A stretch of DNA of 64,000 nucleotides, taken from Candidatus Rhodoluna planktonica (GTDB lineage Bacteria > Actinomycetota > Actinomycetes > Actinomycetales > Microbacteriaceae). The notes under the pieces are model-generated. The model was given only the letters and a program-made list of their open reading frames with translations. It did not search any database and was not told where the DNA came from. Position 1 is the stretch's first letter. The number at the start of each line of letters is the position of its first letter. Positions 36,608 through 45,342 of this stretch are shown in pieces. The stretch covers positions 992,001 through 1,056,000 of the forward strand of contig NZ_CP015208.1 of assembly GCF_001854225.1 (NCBI RefSeq). The letters run 5' to 3'. Position numbers and translations under genes: made by a program.

Positions 36608-36979
36608 TTATTGAACGATTGCTAGACCGGTTGCTGCTGAAGCATCTTCAACCGAGCCGCCGTTGGTCAAAGTTCCGGTGAAACCGAGCTTCTTCATCTG
36701 CTCGATAGCTTGACCAGCGCGGTTACCTGAACGGCAATACACGTAATAGTTCGCACTCTTATCAAGTGTTTCCAAATTGCTGGCAAAGGCCGCATCTGAG
36801 ATGTCCATCAGAACAGCGGTTTCGAGGTGTCCGGTATTCCATTCGTCTACGGTTCGCACATCGATGATGGCGGCATAGCTGGCTAGGTCAACCGGTTCGC
36901 TAGCAGCACAGGCAGTCAGCGTACCGAGCGAAAATACTGCGACAAAAATTGCGGAGAAGAGTTTCCAGAGGTTTTTCAC
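36608..36979 (-). CDS. Rhodanese-domain lipoprotein
   Basis: 123 residues from a GTG with AAAGGAAG upstream. The signal peptide ends in lipobox LTAC (Cys24), so the protein should be anchored outside the cytoplasmic membrane. The rest is one rhodanese domain with DVRTVDEWNTGHLE and active-site loop CRSGNRAG (Cys82). Rhodaneses carry sulfane sulfur as a Cys persulfide. It diverges from the CstR-like regulator gene, and the shared intergenic operator at 36994-37009 implies co-regulation. Confidence 0.87.
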   Translation of the reverse strand: MKNLWKLFSAIFVAVFSLGTLTACAASEPVDLASYAAIIDVRTVDEWNTGHLETAVLMDISDAAFASNLETLDKSANYYVYCRSGNRAGQAIEQMKKLGFTGTLTNGGSVEDASAATGLAIVQ

Positions 36980-36993
36980 GATCTTCCTTTCAG

Positions 36994-37012
36994 ATACCCC
37001 CTAGGGTATACT
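36994..37012. promoter_or_regulatory. CstR/CsoR-type operator overlapping a -10 element
   Basis: ATACCCCCTAGGGTAT (36994-37009) is a near-perfect palindrome with the A/T-flanked C/G-tract layout of CsoR-family operators, especially CstR sites. A likely -10, TATACT, lies at 37007-37012 for the plus-strand regulator gene and overlaps the right arm. It sits midway between the divergent rhodanese lipoprotein and regulator genes. A second copy is at 41856-41871. Confidence 0.85.
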
Positions 37013-37047
37013 AGGATGAGACTTGACGCAAGCCAAAAGGAATCAAA

Positions 37048-37305
37048 ATGCAACTCGAACCCAGTGAACTAAAGAAAGCCCGTGACCGTTTGGTGAGGGT
37101 ACAAGGCCAAATTGGCGGCATCGTCAAGATGATCGACGAGGGTCGCGACTGCACCGAATTGCTTACCCAACTTTCGGCTGCATCCACCGCCTTGACCCGC
37201 GCTGGATTCACAATTATTGCCACCGGCATGCAGCACTGCGGAACCGATGCGGCCGGTGAAGCCGACAGAGCAGTGCTGGAAAAAGCATTTATGTCACTGG
37301 CCTAA
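37048..37305 (+). CDS. cstR: CstR-like CsoR-family repressor (persulfide-sensing type)
   Basis: 85 residues of the all-helical CsoR/RcnR (DUF156) family: RLVRVQGQIGGIVKMIDEGRDC and LLTQLSAASTALTRAGF. Copper CsoR uses Cys, His (25 residues later) and Cys (29 later). Here Cys35 and Cys64 are kept, but the His position (60) is Gly. The two-Cys pattern is that of CstR, which derepresses when the cysteines form per- or polysulfide bridges. Its neighbours are rhodaneses and a CoA-disulfide-reductase-like enzyme, which agrees. It probably represses its own promoter via 36994-37009. Confidence 0.82.
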   Translation: MQLEPSELKKARDRLVRVQGQIGGIVKMIDEGRDCTELLTQLSAASTALTRAGFTIIATGMQHCGTDAAGEADRAVLEKAFMSLA

Positions 37306-37381
37306 CCGACTTCAGCCTGATTAGTTACGCGGCAACTAGAGGCGCCCAACGCTAATTAACAAACCAAATAAGGAATGAAAA

Positions 37382-37714
37382 ATGGGATTTCTAAGCAATC
37401 TCTTCAAAAAGAAATTTGAAACAGTTTCGCCCAGCAAAGCAAAGGAATTACAAGCTGCTGGAGCTTTACTTATCGACGTTCGCGAAAGCCACGAATACCG
37501 CAGTGGCCACGCTGCTGGGGCCCGGCACATTGCCCTGAGCTCACTTCCAAATCGCCTCAGAGATGTTCCTAAAGAGCGACAGATTTTAGTAATTTGCCAA
37601 TCCGGCGCGCGTTCAGCACGCGCGGCAGGTTTTTTGGCCGACCAGGGTTATTCAGTCATCAACGTAGCTGGCGGAACCAGCAGCTGGCGTTCGGCCGGTC
37701 TACCGATTAGTTAG
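37382..37714 (+). CDS. Cytoplasmic single-domain rhodanese
   Basis: 110 residues: a short basic N-terminus (FLSNLFKKKF), then a rhodanese domain with LIDVRESHEYRSGH and active loop ICQSGARSARA (Cys72). The tail GGTSSWRSAGLPI is characteristic. No signal peptide. It follows the regulator by 76 bases and precedes the flavoprotein by 7, so it belongs to the same sulfur module. It probably shuttles sulfane sulfur to or from the downstream enzyme. Confidence 0.9.
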   Translation: MGFLSNLFKKKFETVSPSKAKELQAAGALLIDVRESHEYRSGHAAGARHIALSSLPNRLRDVPKERQILVICQSGARSARAAGFLADQGYSVINVAGGTSSWRSAGLPIS

Positions 37715-37721
37715 GTAAAAA

Positions 37722-39368
37722 ATGAAAGTAATTATTATCGGTGGAGTCGCCGGTGGGATGTCTGCTGCCACGCGTCTGCGCAGGCTCAACGAAGATGCCG
37801 AAATCGTGGTCTACGAAATGGGTGAGCATGTTTCATACGCAAACTGTGGCCTCCCCTACTTCGTCAGCGATGTAATCAATCGACGTGAGTTGTTACTGCT
37901 GCAGACGCCAGAGTCACTCTGGTCTCGTTTTCGAATTAACGTCAAAGTTAATTCGATGGTTACCGGCATTGACCGAGCCAATAAAACCGTCTCGGTACTC
38001 AACTTTGCCAACGGCGAGACCTACACCGACAGCTACGACAAGCTAATTATTTCTACCGGGGCAAAACCGAGAAAACCTGAAATTCCTGGCATCGAGCGCG
38101 CCATGGTCTTGCGCAATGTTGCCGATGCTGATCAGGTGAAGGCCGCGGTTCAAGCAGACAACACCAAATCAGTCGTGATTCTCGGCGGCGGTTTTGTTGG
38201 TATCGAGCTGGCCGAAAACTTAGCCCACCTGAAGATGCCGGTGACTTTGGTTCAGCGCGCCGGCACAATTTTGAGCCAGTTTGACCCAGAGATGATCGAG
38301 CCACTGCAGGCAGAGCTAGTCAAAAATGGTGTCACGCTGGCGTTAAATGCCGAGCCGGCTGAGGTCACCGCAGATCAGGTAATCCTCAAAGATGGCCGAG
38401 TCCTAGCCGCAGATTTTGTAGTTTCGGCAGCGGGCGTCATCCCAGATAATTCGCTGGCTCGTGAAGCCGGCTTGAAGATTGGTGAAACCGGCGGACTCTG
38501 GGTAGACGATCAGCAGCGCACCTCCGATCCAGACATCTTTGCCGCCGGCGACGCCGTAGAAAAATACGGTTTACTCACCGGTGATTCAACTTTGATTCCG
38601 CTGGCGAACCTAGCCAACCGTCACGGCCGATTAGCAGCAGATGTTATTGCCGGACTTGACGTGAAAGCACACGCCTCAATTGGAACAGTGATTATCGGCG
38701 CTTTCGGACACGCGGCGTCAATTACCGGACTGAGCGAAAAACTTGCCAAACGAGCCGGAATTAAGTACTCGGTAATGCACCTGCACCCGAACAACCATGC
38801 CGGCTACTATCCGGGTTCGCGGCGAGTCTCGCTCAAAGTGCTATTTGATCCGATCACCGGAAGAATTCTCGGCGGTCAAGCAAATGGAGTCGATGGCGTC
38901 GACAAGCGCATCGACGTGATTGCGACCGCTATCCATGGCGGATTGACTGTCGACGATTTGATGGACTTAGAGCTTGCCTATGCGCCGCAGTTTGGCTCGG
39001 CGAAGGATGCCATCAACCAGGCTGGTTACGTCGGCAATAACATGCTGCACGGCATTACCCCAACCATTCAGTGGCACGAGCTGCAAACCGCCCTTGCTGA
39101 CGGAGCTCAGCTAGTTGATGTTCGCAGCAAAGGCGAGCACGGCTTTGCCTCGATTCCCGGCTCGATAAACATCGATGTGGATGAATTGCGCGACCGCCTG
39201 AGTGAAATTCAAGATGAGAATGTTGTGGTGCACTGTCAGGTCGGACAGCGCGGCCACATCGCCACTCAAATTTTGAAAGCTCACGGCAAGAAAAACGTGT
39301 GCAATCTTGATGGCGGCTTCCTCACCTGGAAGGCAGCTCAGGATGCTCTCGCTCGTGGCAGCAATTAG
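37722..39368 (+). CDS. CoA-disulfide reductase-like flavoprotein with C-terminal rhodanese (CoADR-RHD)
   Basis: 548 residues. The FAD-binding IIIGGVAGGMSAATRLRR, active-site Cys42 in SYANCGLPYF, NAD-binding VVILGGGFVGIELAENLA and FAAGDAV identify a CoA-disulfide/polysulfide reductase. Residues ~455-545 form a rhodanese domain with VDVRSKGEHGF and Cys505 in HCQVGQRGH. Such fusions reduce CoA or glutathione persulfides, releasing H2S, and are known members of CstR regulons. It is the last gene of the module and is followed by a strong terminator. Confidence 0.9.
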   Translation: MKVIIIGGVAGGMSAATRLRRLNEDAEIVVYEMGEHVSYANCGLPYFVSDVINRRELLLLQTPESLWSRFRINVKVNSMVTGIDRANKTVSVLNFANGETYTDSYDKLIISTGAKPRKPEIPGIERAMVLRNVADADQVKAAVQADNTKSVVILGGGFVGIELAENLAHLKMPVTLVQRAGTILSQFDPEMIEPLQAELVKNGVTLALNAEPAEVTADQVILKDGRVLAADFVVSAAGVIPDNSLAREAGLKIGETGGLWVDDQQRTSDPDIFAAGDAVEKYGLLTGDSTLIPLANLANRHGRLAADVIAGLDVKAHASIGTVIIGAFGHAASITGLSEKLAKRAGIKYSVMHLHPNNHAGYYPGSRRVSLKVLFDPITGRILGGQANGVDGVDKRIDVIATAIHGGLTVDDLMDLELAYAPQFGSAKDAINQAGYVGNNMLHGITPTIQWHELQTALADGAQLVDVRSKGEHGFASIPGSINIDVDELRDRLSEIQDENVVVHCQVGQRGHIATQILKAHGKKNVCNLDGGFLTWKAAQDALARGSN

Positions 39369-39400
39369 TTATCGTGGGAGCCATCCTTGGCAGCCAGCCT

Positions 39401-39436
39401 CAATAAAAAAGGACCCGATTGGGTCCTTTTTTATTG
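39401..39436. terminator. Bidirectional rho-independent terminator
   Basis: A perfect 16-bp stem (39401-39416 with 39421-39436) around the loop GATT, GC core GGACCC/GGGTCC and six-base A and T runs on either side. It lies between the convergent flavoprotein and serA genes and can stop both. Confidence 0.95.
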
Positions 39437-39445
39437 GTGAAAAAT

Positions 39446-41035
39446 CTATAGCTGGATGTTGACCGAACGCATCACATCAGCCTCAATTGCTTCGCTAACT
39501 TGCTCGAGAACTTTAGCCTCAACCGGCGAGTCAACGGTAATCACAGAAAGTGCCTTGCCACCCTTTTGCTGGCGAGCAATTTGCATTGCCGCAATGTTGA
39601 TTCCAGCTTCCGCAAATGCGCTGCCGTAAATGGCGACAATTCCTGGACGATCGCGGTAAACCATGAGCACAAAGTGCTCAGCCATAGCCAACTCAACGTC
39701 ATAGCCGTTGATGTTCACAATCTTTTGGTGCAGCTTTGGGCCAATTACGGTTCCGGAAACCGAGTGCACGGTGCCATCCGCCTGAGTGACCTTGATGCTG
39801 GTCACATTTCGGTACTCTTCGCTGTGCGAGTCAACGGTGAGTCGAACATCTACCCCGCGAGTTTCAGCCATAAGCGGCGCATTGACATACGAAACCTGTT
39901 CGGTGACTGCGTTTTGGAAGAAACCTTTGAGACCAGCCAATTTGAGGACCGAAACATCGTGTGCCGCAATTTCGCCGCGCACCTCAATTTCGATTGAGAC
40001 TGCGTTTCCGCCCGAGATGCCGAACAACATCTGACCCATGTTTTCCATGAGTGCAATACCCGGCTTGACCGAAGCATCAATGTTGCCGCCGGCAACGTTA
40101 ACCGCGTCTGGCACCAAATCGCCGGCGAGAGCCAAACGTACAGATTTAGCCACCGAGATTCCCGCTTTTTCCTGCGCCTCATCGGTAGATGCACCAAGGT
40201 GCGGAGTTACCACAATGTTTTCCAGCTCAAGCAGCGGCGAGCCCTTTGGCGGCTCGTTTACAAATACGTCAAGACCGGCAACCGCAATTTGGTTTGATTT
40301 CAGCGCGCGGTAGAGCGCATCCTCGTCGATGATTCCACCTCGAGAGCAGTTAACAATTCGAAGGTTTGGCTTGGCGATGGCAAATTCTTTATCGCCGATT
40401 AGACCGGTGGTTTCTGGGGTTTTCGGAATGTGAATGGTGATGAAGTCTGAACGCTTCATGACATCTTCTAGCGAAGCAAGTTCAACGCCGATTTGCTCGG
40501 CGCGCTGCGGCGTAACGTAAGGGTCATAGCCGATCAACTTCGCACCGAATCCGGCTAGTCGCTGAGCAACCAGGGTGCCGATCCGACCCAAACCGACAAT
40601 TCCGATGGTCTTTTCGTATAGCTCGACACCGGTGTATTTCGAACGCTTCCACTCGCCTGCTTTTAGTGATGCGTTGGCATCTGGGATAAAACGAGCGGTG
40701 GCAAAGATGTGGCCAATTGCTAACTCGGCTGCCGAGATTACGTTTGAGGTCGGTGCGTTGACAACCATGACTCCGGCATTGGTTGCAGCTTTGATGTCGA
40801 CGTTGTCTAGACCAACACCGGCGCGAGCAATAACCTTCAAGTTTGGCGCGGCAGCAATAGCCTCGGCGTCAACCTGGGTGGCCGAACGAACCAAGATAGC
40901 GCTGGCATTGGCAAGCGCTGCTAGCAGCGCTGAACGGTCAGTGCCATCTACGTTGACTACTTCAAAATCAGGACCAAGCTCGGCCACTGTTGCTGGGGAA
41001 AGTTCTTCGGCAATTAGAACGATTGGCTTAGTCAA
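39446..41035 (-). CDS. serA: D-3-phosphoglycerate dehydrogenase
   Basis: 529 residues, the long (type I) form. The catalytic and Rossmann domains (GIVGLGRIGTLVAQRLAGFG; NCSRGGIIDEDAL; TPHLGASTDEAQ) are followed by the intervening ASB domain and a C-terminal ACT domain (VMVYRDRPGIVAIYGSAFAEAGINIA, in part). It oxidises 3-phosphoglycerate in serine synthesis; the ACT domain is the likely serine-feedback site. Stand-alone gene. Confidence 0.95.
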   Translation of the reverse strand: MTKPIVLIAEELSPATVAELGPDFEVVNVDGTDRSALLAALANASAILVRSATQVDAEAIAAAPNLKVIARAGVGLDNVDIKAATNAGVMVVNAPTSNVISAAELAIGHIFATARFIPDANASLKAGEWKRSKYTGVELYEKTIGIVGLGRIGTLVAQRLAGFGAKLIGYDPYVTPQRAEQIGVELASLEDVMKRSDFITIHIPKTPETTGLIGDKEFAIAKPNLRIVNCSRGGIIDEDALYRALKSNQIAVAGLDVFVNEPPKGSPLLELENIVVTPHLGASTDEAQEKAGISVAKSVRLALAGDLVPDAVNVAGGNIDASVKPGIALMENMGQMLFGISGGNAVSIEIEVRGEIAAHDVSVLKLAGLKGFFQNAVTEQVSYVNAPLMAETRGVDVRLTVDSHSEEYRNVTSIKVTQADGTVHSVSGTVIGPKLHQKIVNINGYDVELAMAEHFVLMVYRDRPGIVAIYGSAFAEAGINIAAMQIARQQKGGKALSVITVDSPVEAKVLEQVSEAIEADVMRSVNIQL

Positions 41036-41113
41036 TGGAAACCTTTGATATCGGGTGAATGATTGGCACTACATGAGCGCACGTGACCTAATTCTAGCGG
41101 TTAGGCTGAAGCG

Positions 41114-41653
41114 GTGACCGATGTTGTTTTCTACGCTGCCGTATCACTCGATGGCTTTTTAGCCGGTAAAAACGGCGACATGAGTTGGGCAGAAAAATAT
41201 CTCGGTGGCGACGATGATTTCGGATACCTAGATTTGGTGCGTAATTCATCGGCGATGCTGATGGGCAGAAAAACTTTTGAATTTGAGCTCTCCGCCGGTG
41301 CCGACGTAGATCGAATTTTGCCCACCTACGTTTTCACCAGTCAGCCACTGCGCTTCGATGGCCTGGATACATCCAAGGTGAACTTTATCGGTGGCGATCT
41401 TCGCGAGGTGGTTCAACACATCAGCAATAAACATCCCGGTCAAATTTTTGTAAGCGGCGGCGCCGAACTTGTTGACGGCCTGCTAACCATGGGCTTACTC
41501 GACGAAATGCGGTTATTTATTACCCCCGATCTTCTCGGTCAGGGTTTACGCCTGTTCAAAGGATCGAGGATAAAGAACCAGCCGCAGTTAGTGAAAAGCA
41601 CAAGCCACAGTTCCGGCTTAGTCGAGTTGCACTATCGATTTACCGCGGGGTGA
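41114..41653 (+). CDS. Dihydrofolate reductase-fold protein (RibD C-terminal-like)
   Basis: 179 residues from a GTG. YAAVSLDGFLAGKNGDMSW, LMGRKTFEF and IFVSGGAELVDGLL are typical of the DHFR/RibD_C-like family (YyaP/YwjB group). It probably binds NADPH; the substrate is unknown and it need not be a true folate enzyme. Divergent from serA. It converges on the small six-cysteine gene. Confidence 0.8.
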   Translation: MTDVVFYAAVSLDGFLAGKNGDMSWAEKYLGGDDDFGYLDLVRNSSAMLMGRKTFEFELSAGADVDRILPTYVFTSQPLRFDGLDTSKVNFIGGDLREVVQHISNKHPGQIFVSGGAELVDGLLTMGLLDEMRLFITPDLLGQGLRLFKGSRIKNQPQLVKSTSHSSGLVELHYRFTAG

Positions 41654-41668
41654 ATTACCAAAGAAAAA

Positions 41669-41687
41669 ACCCGGCACTAGGCCGGGT
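41669..41687 (-). terminator. Rho-independent terminator of the six-cysteine protein gene
   Basis: ACCCGGC (41669-41675) pairs with GCCGGGT (41681-41687) around five bases. Read on the minus strand, it is followed by a T-rich run (41661-41668 complement). It ends the small gene that starts at 41816. Confidence 0.88.
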
Positions 41688-41702
41688 ATCTTCTAGAAAA
41701 AA

Positions 41703-41816
41703 TTAGCAGGTGCAGCGCTGGTCCTGAGGCACGCCTTCTAGCGCTTCCTCAATGTGACCGCCACAGCCAGTCCAGGTAACTTTTCCGCAGTTGCTGCATA
41801 GAGCTGGTGAACACAT
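41703..41816 (-). CDS. 37-residue cysteine-rich (zinc-ribbon-like) microprotein
   Basis: Starts MCSPALCSNCGKVTW and ends DQRCTC, 37 residues in all. Six Cys (2, 7, 10, 18, 35, 37) and His21 make 16 percent of the protein cysteine, enough for a zinc or Cu(I) knuckle. I recall similar ~37-40 residue sequences (MCSPxxCxxCGKxTWxGCGxHV) as unnamed small proteins in many actinobacteria. AAGGAG precedes the ATG and a terminator follows, so it is an independent monocistronic gene. Its promoter carries a perfect CstR-type operator, linking it to the sulfur module 4.8 kb away. Function unknown. Confidence 0.88.
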   Translation of the reverse strand: MCSPALCSNCGKVTWTGCGGHIEEALEGVPQDQRCTC

Positions 41817-41850
41817 AGTTTTCTCCTTGTTGAAGACTTCGACAATCTAC

Positions 41851-41871
41851 ATTGTATACCCCTAGGGGTAT
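41851..41871 (-). promoter_or_regulatory. Second CstR/CsoR-type operator and -10 of the six-cysteine gene
   Basis: ATACCCCTAGGGGTAT (41856-41871) is a perfect 16-bp palindrome, the same class as 36994-37009. On the minus strand its arm runs into TACAAT (complement of 41851-41856), a good -10, about 40 bases ahead of the ATG at 41816. Same geometry (GGGTATAC) as the regulator's own promoter. Confidence 0.88.
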
Positions 41872-41891
41872 CTCTGCAAGAAAATCTAACT

Positions 41892-41922
41892 AGAAGACCC
41901 CGCCACATGGACGGGGTCTTCT
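41892..41922 (-). terminator. Terminator-like hairpin after ilvC
   Basis: A perfect 11-bp stem, AGAAGACCCCG (41892-41902) with CGGGGTCTTCT (41912-41922), 9-base loop. A modest T-rich stretch follows on the minus strand. It lies just past the ilvC stop and should insulate the small gene from ilvC transcription. Confidence 0.82.
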
Positions 41923-41932
41923 AAAGTTTTGG

Positions 41933-42994
<1,062 letters not shown>

Positions 42995-43024
42995 CTACCG
43001 GATTAATTGATTATCCGAAGCTTG

Positions 43025-43531
43025 TTACTTGAGCACTTTCTCGGTGATTGACTTTGAGCCACGACCCATTGCCAAAACGCCAGACTGTACGAGTTCCTTG
43101 ATGCCGAATGGTTCAAGAACTTTGATCAGCGCAGCGCATTTAGCACTGTCGCCGGTGACCTCGATGATTACCGCATCGCTCACAACATCGATGACGCGAG
43201 CACGGAACAAGGTTACCGCTTCTAGAACTTGGGAGCGGGTGCTGGCCTCGGTTTTCACCTTGATCAGCATGTGGTCGCGCTGCACGGCCTGTTCGGCGTC
43301 GAGCTCGACAACCTTGATTACGTTAACCAATTTGTTGATCTGCTTGGTGACCTGCTCAAGCGGCGCACCCTCAACGCTCACCACAACGGTGATTCGAGAG
43401 AGCCCCTCAATTTCGGTAACACCAACTGCTAGCGATTCGATGTTGAAGCCGCGGCGAGCGAAAAGGCCGGCAACGCGGGTAAGCAAACCTGGTTTGTCTT
43501 CAACCAGCAGCGAAAGTACATGCTTGCTCAT
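43025..43531 (-). CDS. ilvN: Acetolactate synthase small (regulatory) subunit
   Basis: 168 residues. An N-terminal ACT domain starts HVLSLLVEDKPGLLTRVAGLFARRGFNIESL, followed by the C-terminal ALS_ss domain (IKVKTEASTRSQVLEAVTLFRARVIDV). It activates IlvB and confers valine feedback. Two bases from ilvB, so co-expressed. Confidence 0.95.
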   Translation of the reverse strand: MSKHVLSLLVEDKPGLLTRVAGLFARRGFNIESLAVGVTEIEGLSRITVVVSVEGAPLEQVTKQINKLVNVIKVVELDAEQAVQRDHMLIKVKTEASTRSQVLEAVTLFRARVIDVVSDAVIIEVTGDSAKCAALIKVLEPFGIKELVQSGVLAMGRGSKSITEKVLK

Positions 43532-43533
43532 AA

Positions 43534-45288
43534 TTACTCCCTGCCGTCCCAGATCGGTGCTGCATCTCTGGCGTATTGAATTTCATCGTTTGATACGCCG
43601 GCGGCAACCATCGGCCAAACCATGGCGTCGCGGCTGACAATGAAGTCGATTACCACTGGTCGATCGTTGGTTTCGAGGGCCAGCTTGATAGCGGCATCGA
43701 TCTCTTCTTCTTTTTCAACGCGGATGGCCAAGCAGCCGTAGGCTTCGCCCAACTTGACGAAATCTGGAACCATCATGGCGTCTGTTCCGGTGTGCAAATC
43801 GGTGTTCGAGTAACGCTTGTCGTAGAACAGGGTTTGCCACTGACGAACCATTCCCAGCGAAGAGTTGTTGATGATCGCAACCTTGATTGGAATGTTGTTG
43901 ATGGTGCAGGTAGCCAATTCTTGGTTGGTCATTTGGAAACAGCCATCGCCGTCAATTGCCCAAACGACACGCTCTGGCTCGGCCACTTTGGCACCCATTG
44001 CAGCAGGAACCGAGTAACCCATGGTGCCGGCACCACCAGAGTTTAGCCAAGCATTCGGGCGCTCATACTTGATGAACTGGGCAGACCACATTTGGTGCTG
44101 ACCAACACCGGCCGCGTAAATTCCTTCCGGCCCGGTCAACTCACCGATGCGAGTAATAACGTACTGCGGCGAAAGTTTTCCGTCGCCAGCCGAGGTGTAA
44201 CCCAACGGATAGTTTTCGCGAAGGTTGTTCAAGAACTTCCACCACTCACCCAGCTCTAGTATCGAGCTCTTCAGCGAGTGAGTCAGTTCTTGGTTCAACT
44301 CACCAATGACCTCTTTAGCGTCGCCAACAATTGGCACATCAGCGAAACGAATTTTGCCGATTTCAGCTGGGTCAATGTCGACGTGAATGACTTTGGCGCC
44401 GACCGCAAAGCTCTTCACATCGCCGGTGACGCGGTCGTCAAATCTTGCACCCAGGGTGATTAGCAAATCACTCTTTTGCAAAGCAGTTACTGCAGGCACG
44501 GTTCCGTGCATGCCAGGCATGCCTAGGTTTTGCGGGTGCGAATCAGGGAAGGCACCGCGAGCCATAAGCGTGGTAACGACTGGAGCACCGATAAGTTCGG
44601 CAAGCTTCAGCAATTCTTTGTGCGCTCCGGCTCGGATGACACCGCCACCGACATAGAGCACTGGCTTTTTTGATTCGAGAATCATCTGCGCAGCAGCTTG
44701 GATCTGCTTGCCGTGTGGCTTGGTAACCGGCTTATAACCGGGAAGATCTACTTTGGGCGGCCAGATAAATTCGGCTTTGCCCTGCTGAGCATCTTTAGTT
44801 ACGTCAACCAAAACCGGACCGGGACGACCGGTTGTGGCAATCAGCACAGCGGCTGCAATAGTTGCCGGCACATCTTCAGCTTTGGTTACAAGGAACGAGT
44901 GCTTGGTAATTGGCATGGTGATACCGACAATGTCAGCTTCCTGGAAAGCATCGGTTCCGATTAGGTGTGAACCAACCTGACCGGTGATAGCCAGAAGCGG
45001 AACTGAATCCATGTGAGCATCGGCAATTGCGGTGACCAAGTTGGTTGCACCAGGGCCCGAGGTTGCGATGCAAACACCAAGTTTGCCGCTTGCTGCAGCG
45101 TAGCCCTCAGCAGCGTGACCGGCACCCTGCTCGTGGCGAACCAGGATGTGTCTAATCTTCTTCGAATCCATCAGCGGATCGTAGGTGGGCAAAATTGCTC
45201 CACCGGGCAAACCGAAGACATCTTCGATGCCCAGCATTTCCAGGCTTCGAATAATGGCCTGAGCGCCGGTAAGTATCTCGTTAGTCAT
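43534..45288 (-). CDS. ilvB: Acetolactate synthase large subunit
   Basis: 584 residues. The three-domain TPP enzyme shows [33 protein letters not shown] (catalytic Glu) and the TPP-Mg motif [21 protein letters not shown]. It condenses pyruvate with pyruvate or 2-ketobutyrate, the entry step to branched-chain amino acids. It forms an operon with ilvN; 54 bases separate it from ilvD upstream. Confidence 0.96.
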   Translation of the reverse strand: MTNEILTGAQAIIRSLEMLGIEDVFGLPGGAILPTYDPLMDSKKIRHILVRHEQGAGHAAEGYAAASGKLGVCIATSGPGATNLVTAIADAHMDSVPLLAITGQVGSHLIGTDAFQEADIVGITMPITKHSFLVTKAEDVPATIAAAVLIATTGRPGPVLVDVTKDAQQGKAEFIWPPKVDLPGYKPVTKPHGKQIQAAAQMILESKKPVLYVGGGVIRAGAHKELLKLAELIGAPVVTTLMARGAFPDSHPQNLGMPGMHGTVPAVTALQKSDLLITLGARFDDRVTGDVKSFAVGAKVIHVDIDPAEIGKIRFADVPIVGDAKEVIGELNQELTHSLKSSILELGEWWKFLNNLRENYPLGYTSAGDGKLSPQYVITRIGELTGPEGIYAAGVGQHQMWSAQFIKYERPNAWLNSGGAGTMGYSVPAAMGAKVAEPERVVWAIDGDGCFQMTNQELATCTINNIPIKVAIINNSSLGMVRQWQTLFYDKRYSNTDLHTGTDAMMVPDFVKLGEAYGCLAIRVEKEEEIDAAIKLALETNDRPVVIDFIVSRDAMVWPMVAAGVSNDEIQYARDAAPIWDGRE

Positions 45289-45342
45289 TCTTACTCTCTT
45301 GTAAAAATCGTTGAACCAACCAAGTGGGTTGGGCTTAGCGAA

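Noticed and set aside
37048-37305. CsoR-family gene as the copper sensor for the CopB-type ATPase
   Set aside because: The copper-binding His position is Gly, the neighbours are sulfur-transfer genes, and no matching operator lies upstream of the ATPase.
41681-41690. GGGTATC near the small gene as a third operator half-site
   Set aside because: It is part of the terminator stem-loop and has no ATACCC partner arm.
43029-43637. 202-codon open frame opposite ilvN/ilvB
   Set aside because: Antisense shadow of two well-identified genes, with no independent signal.
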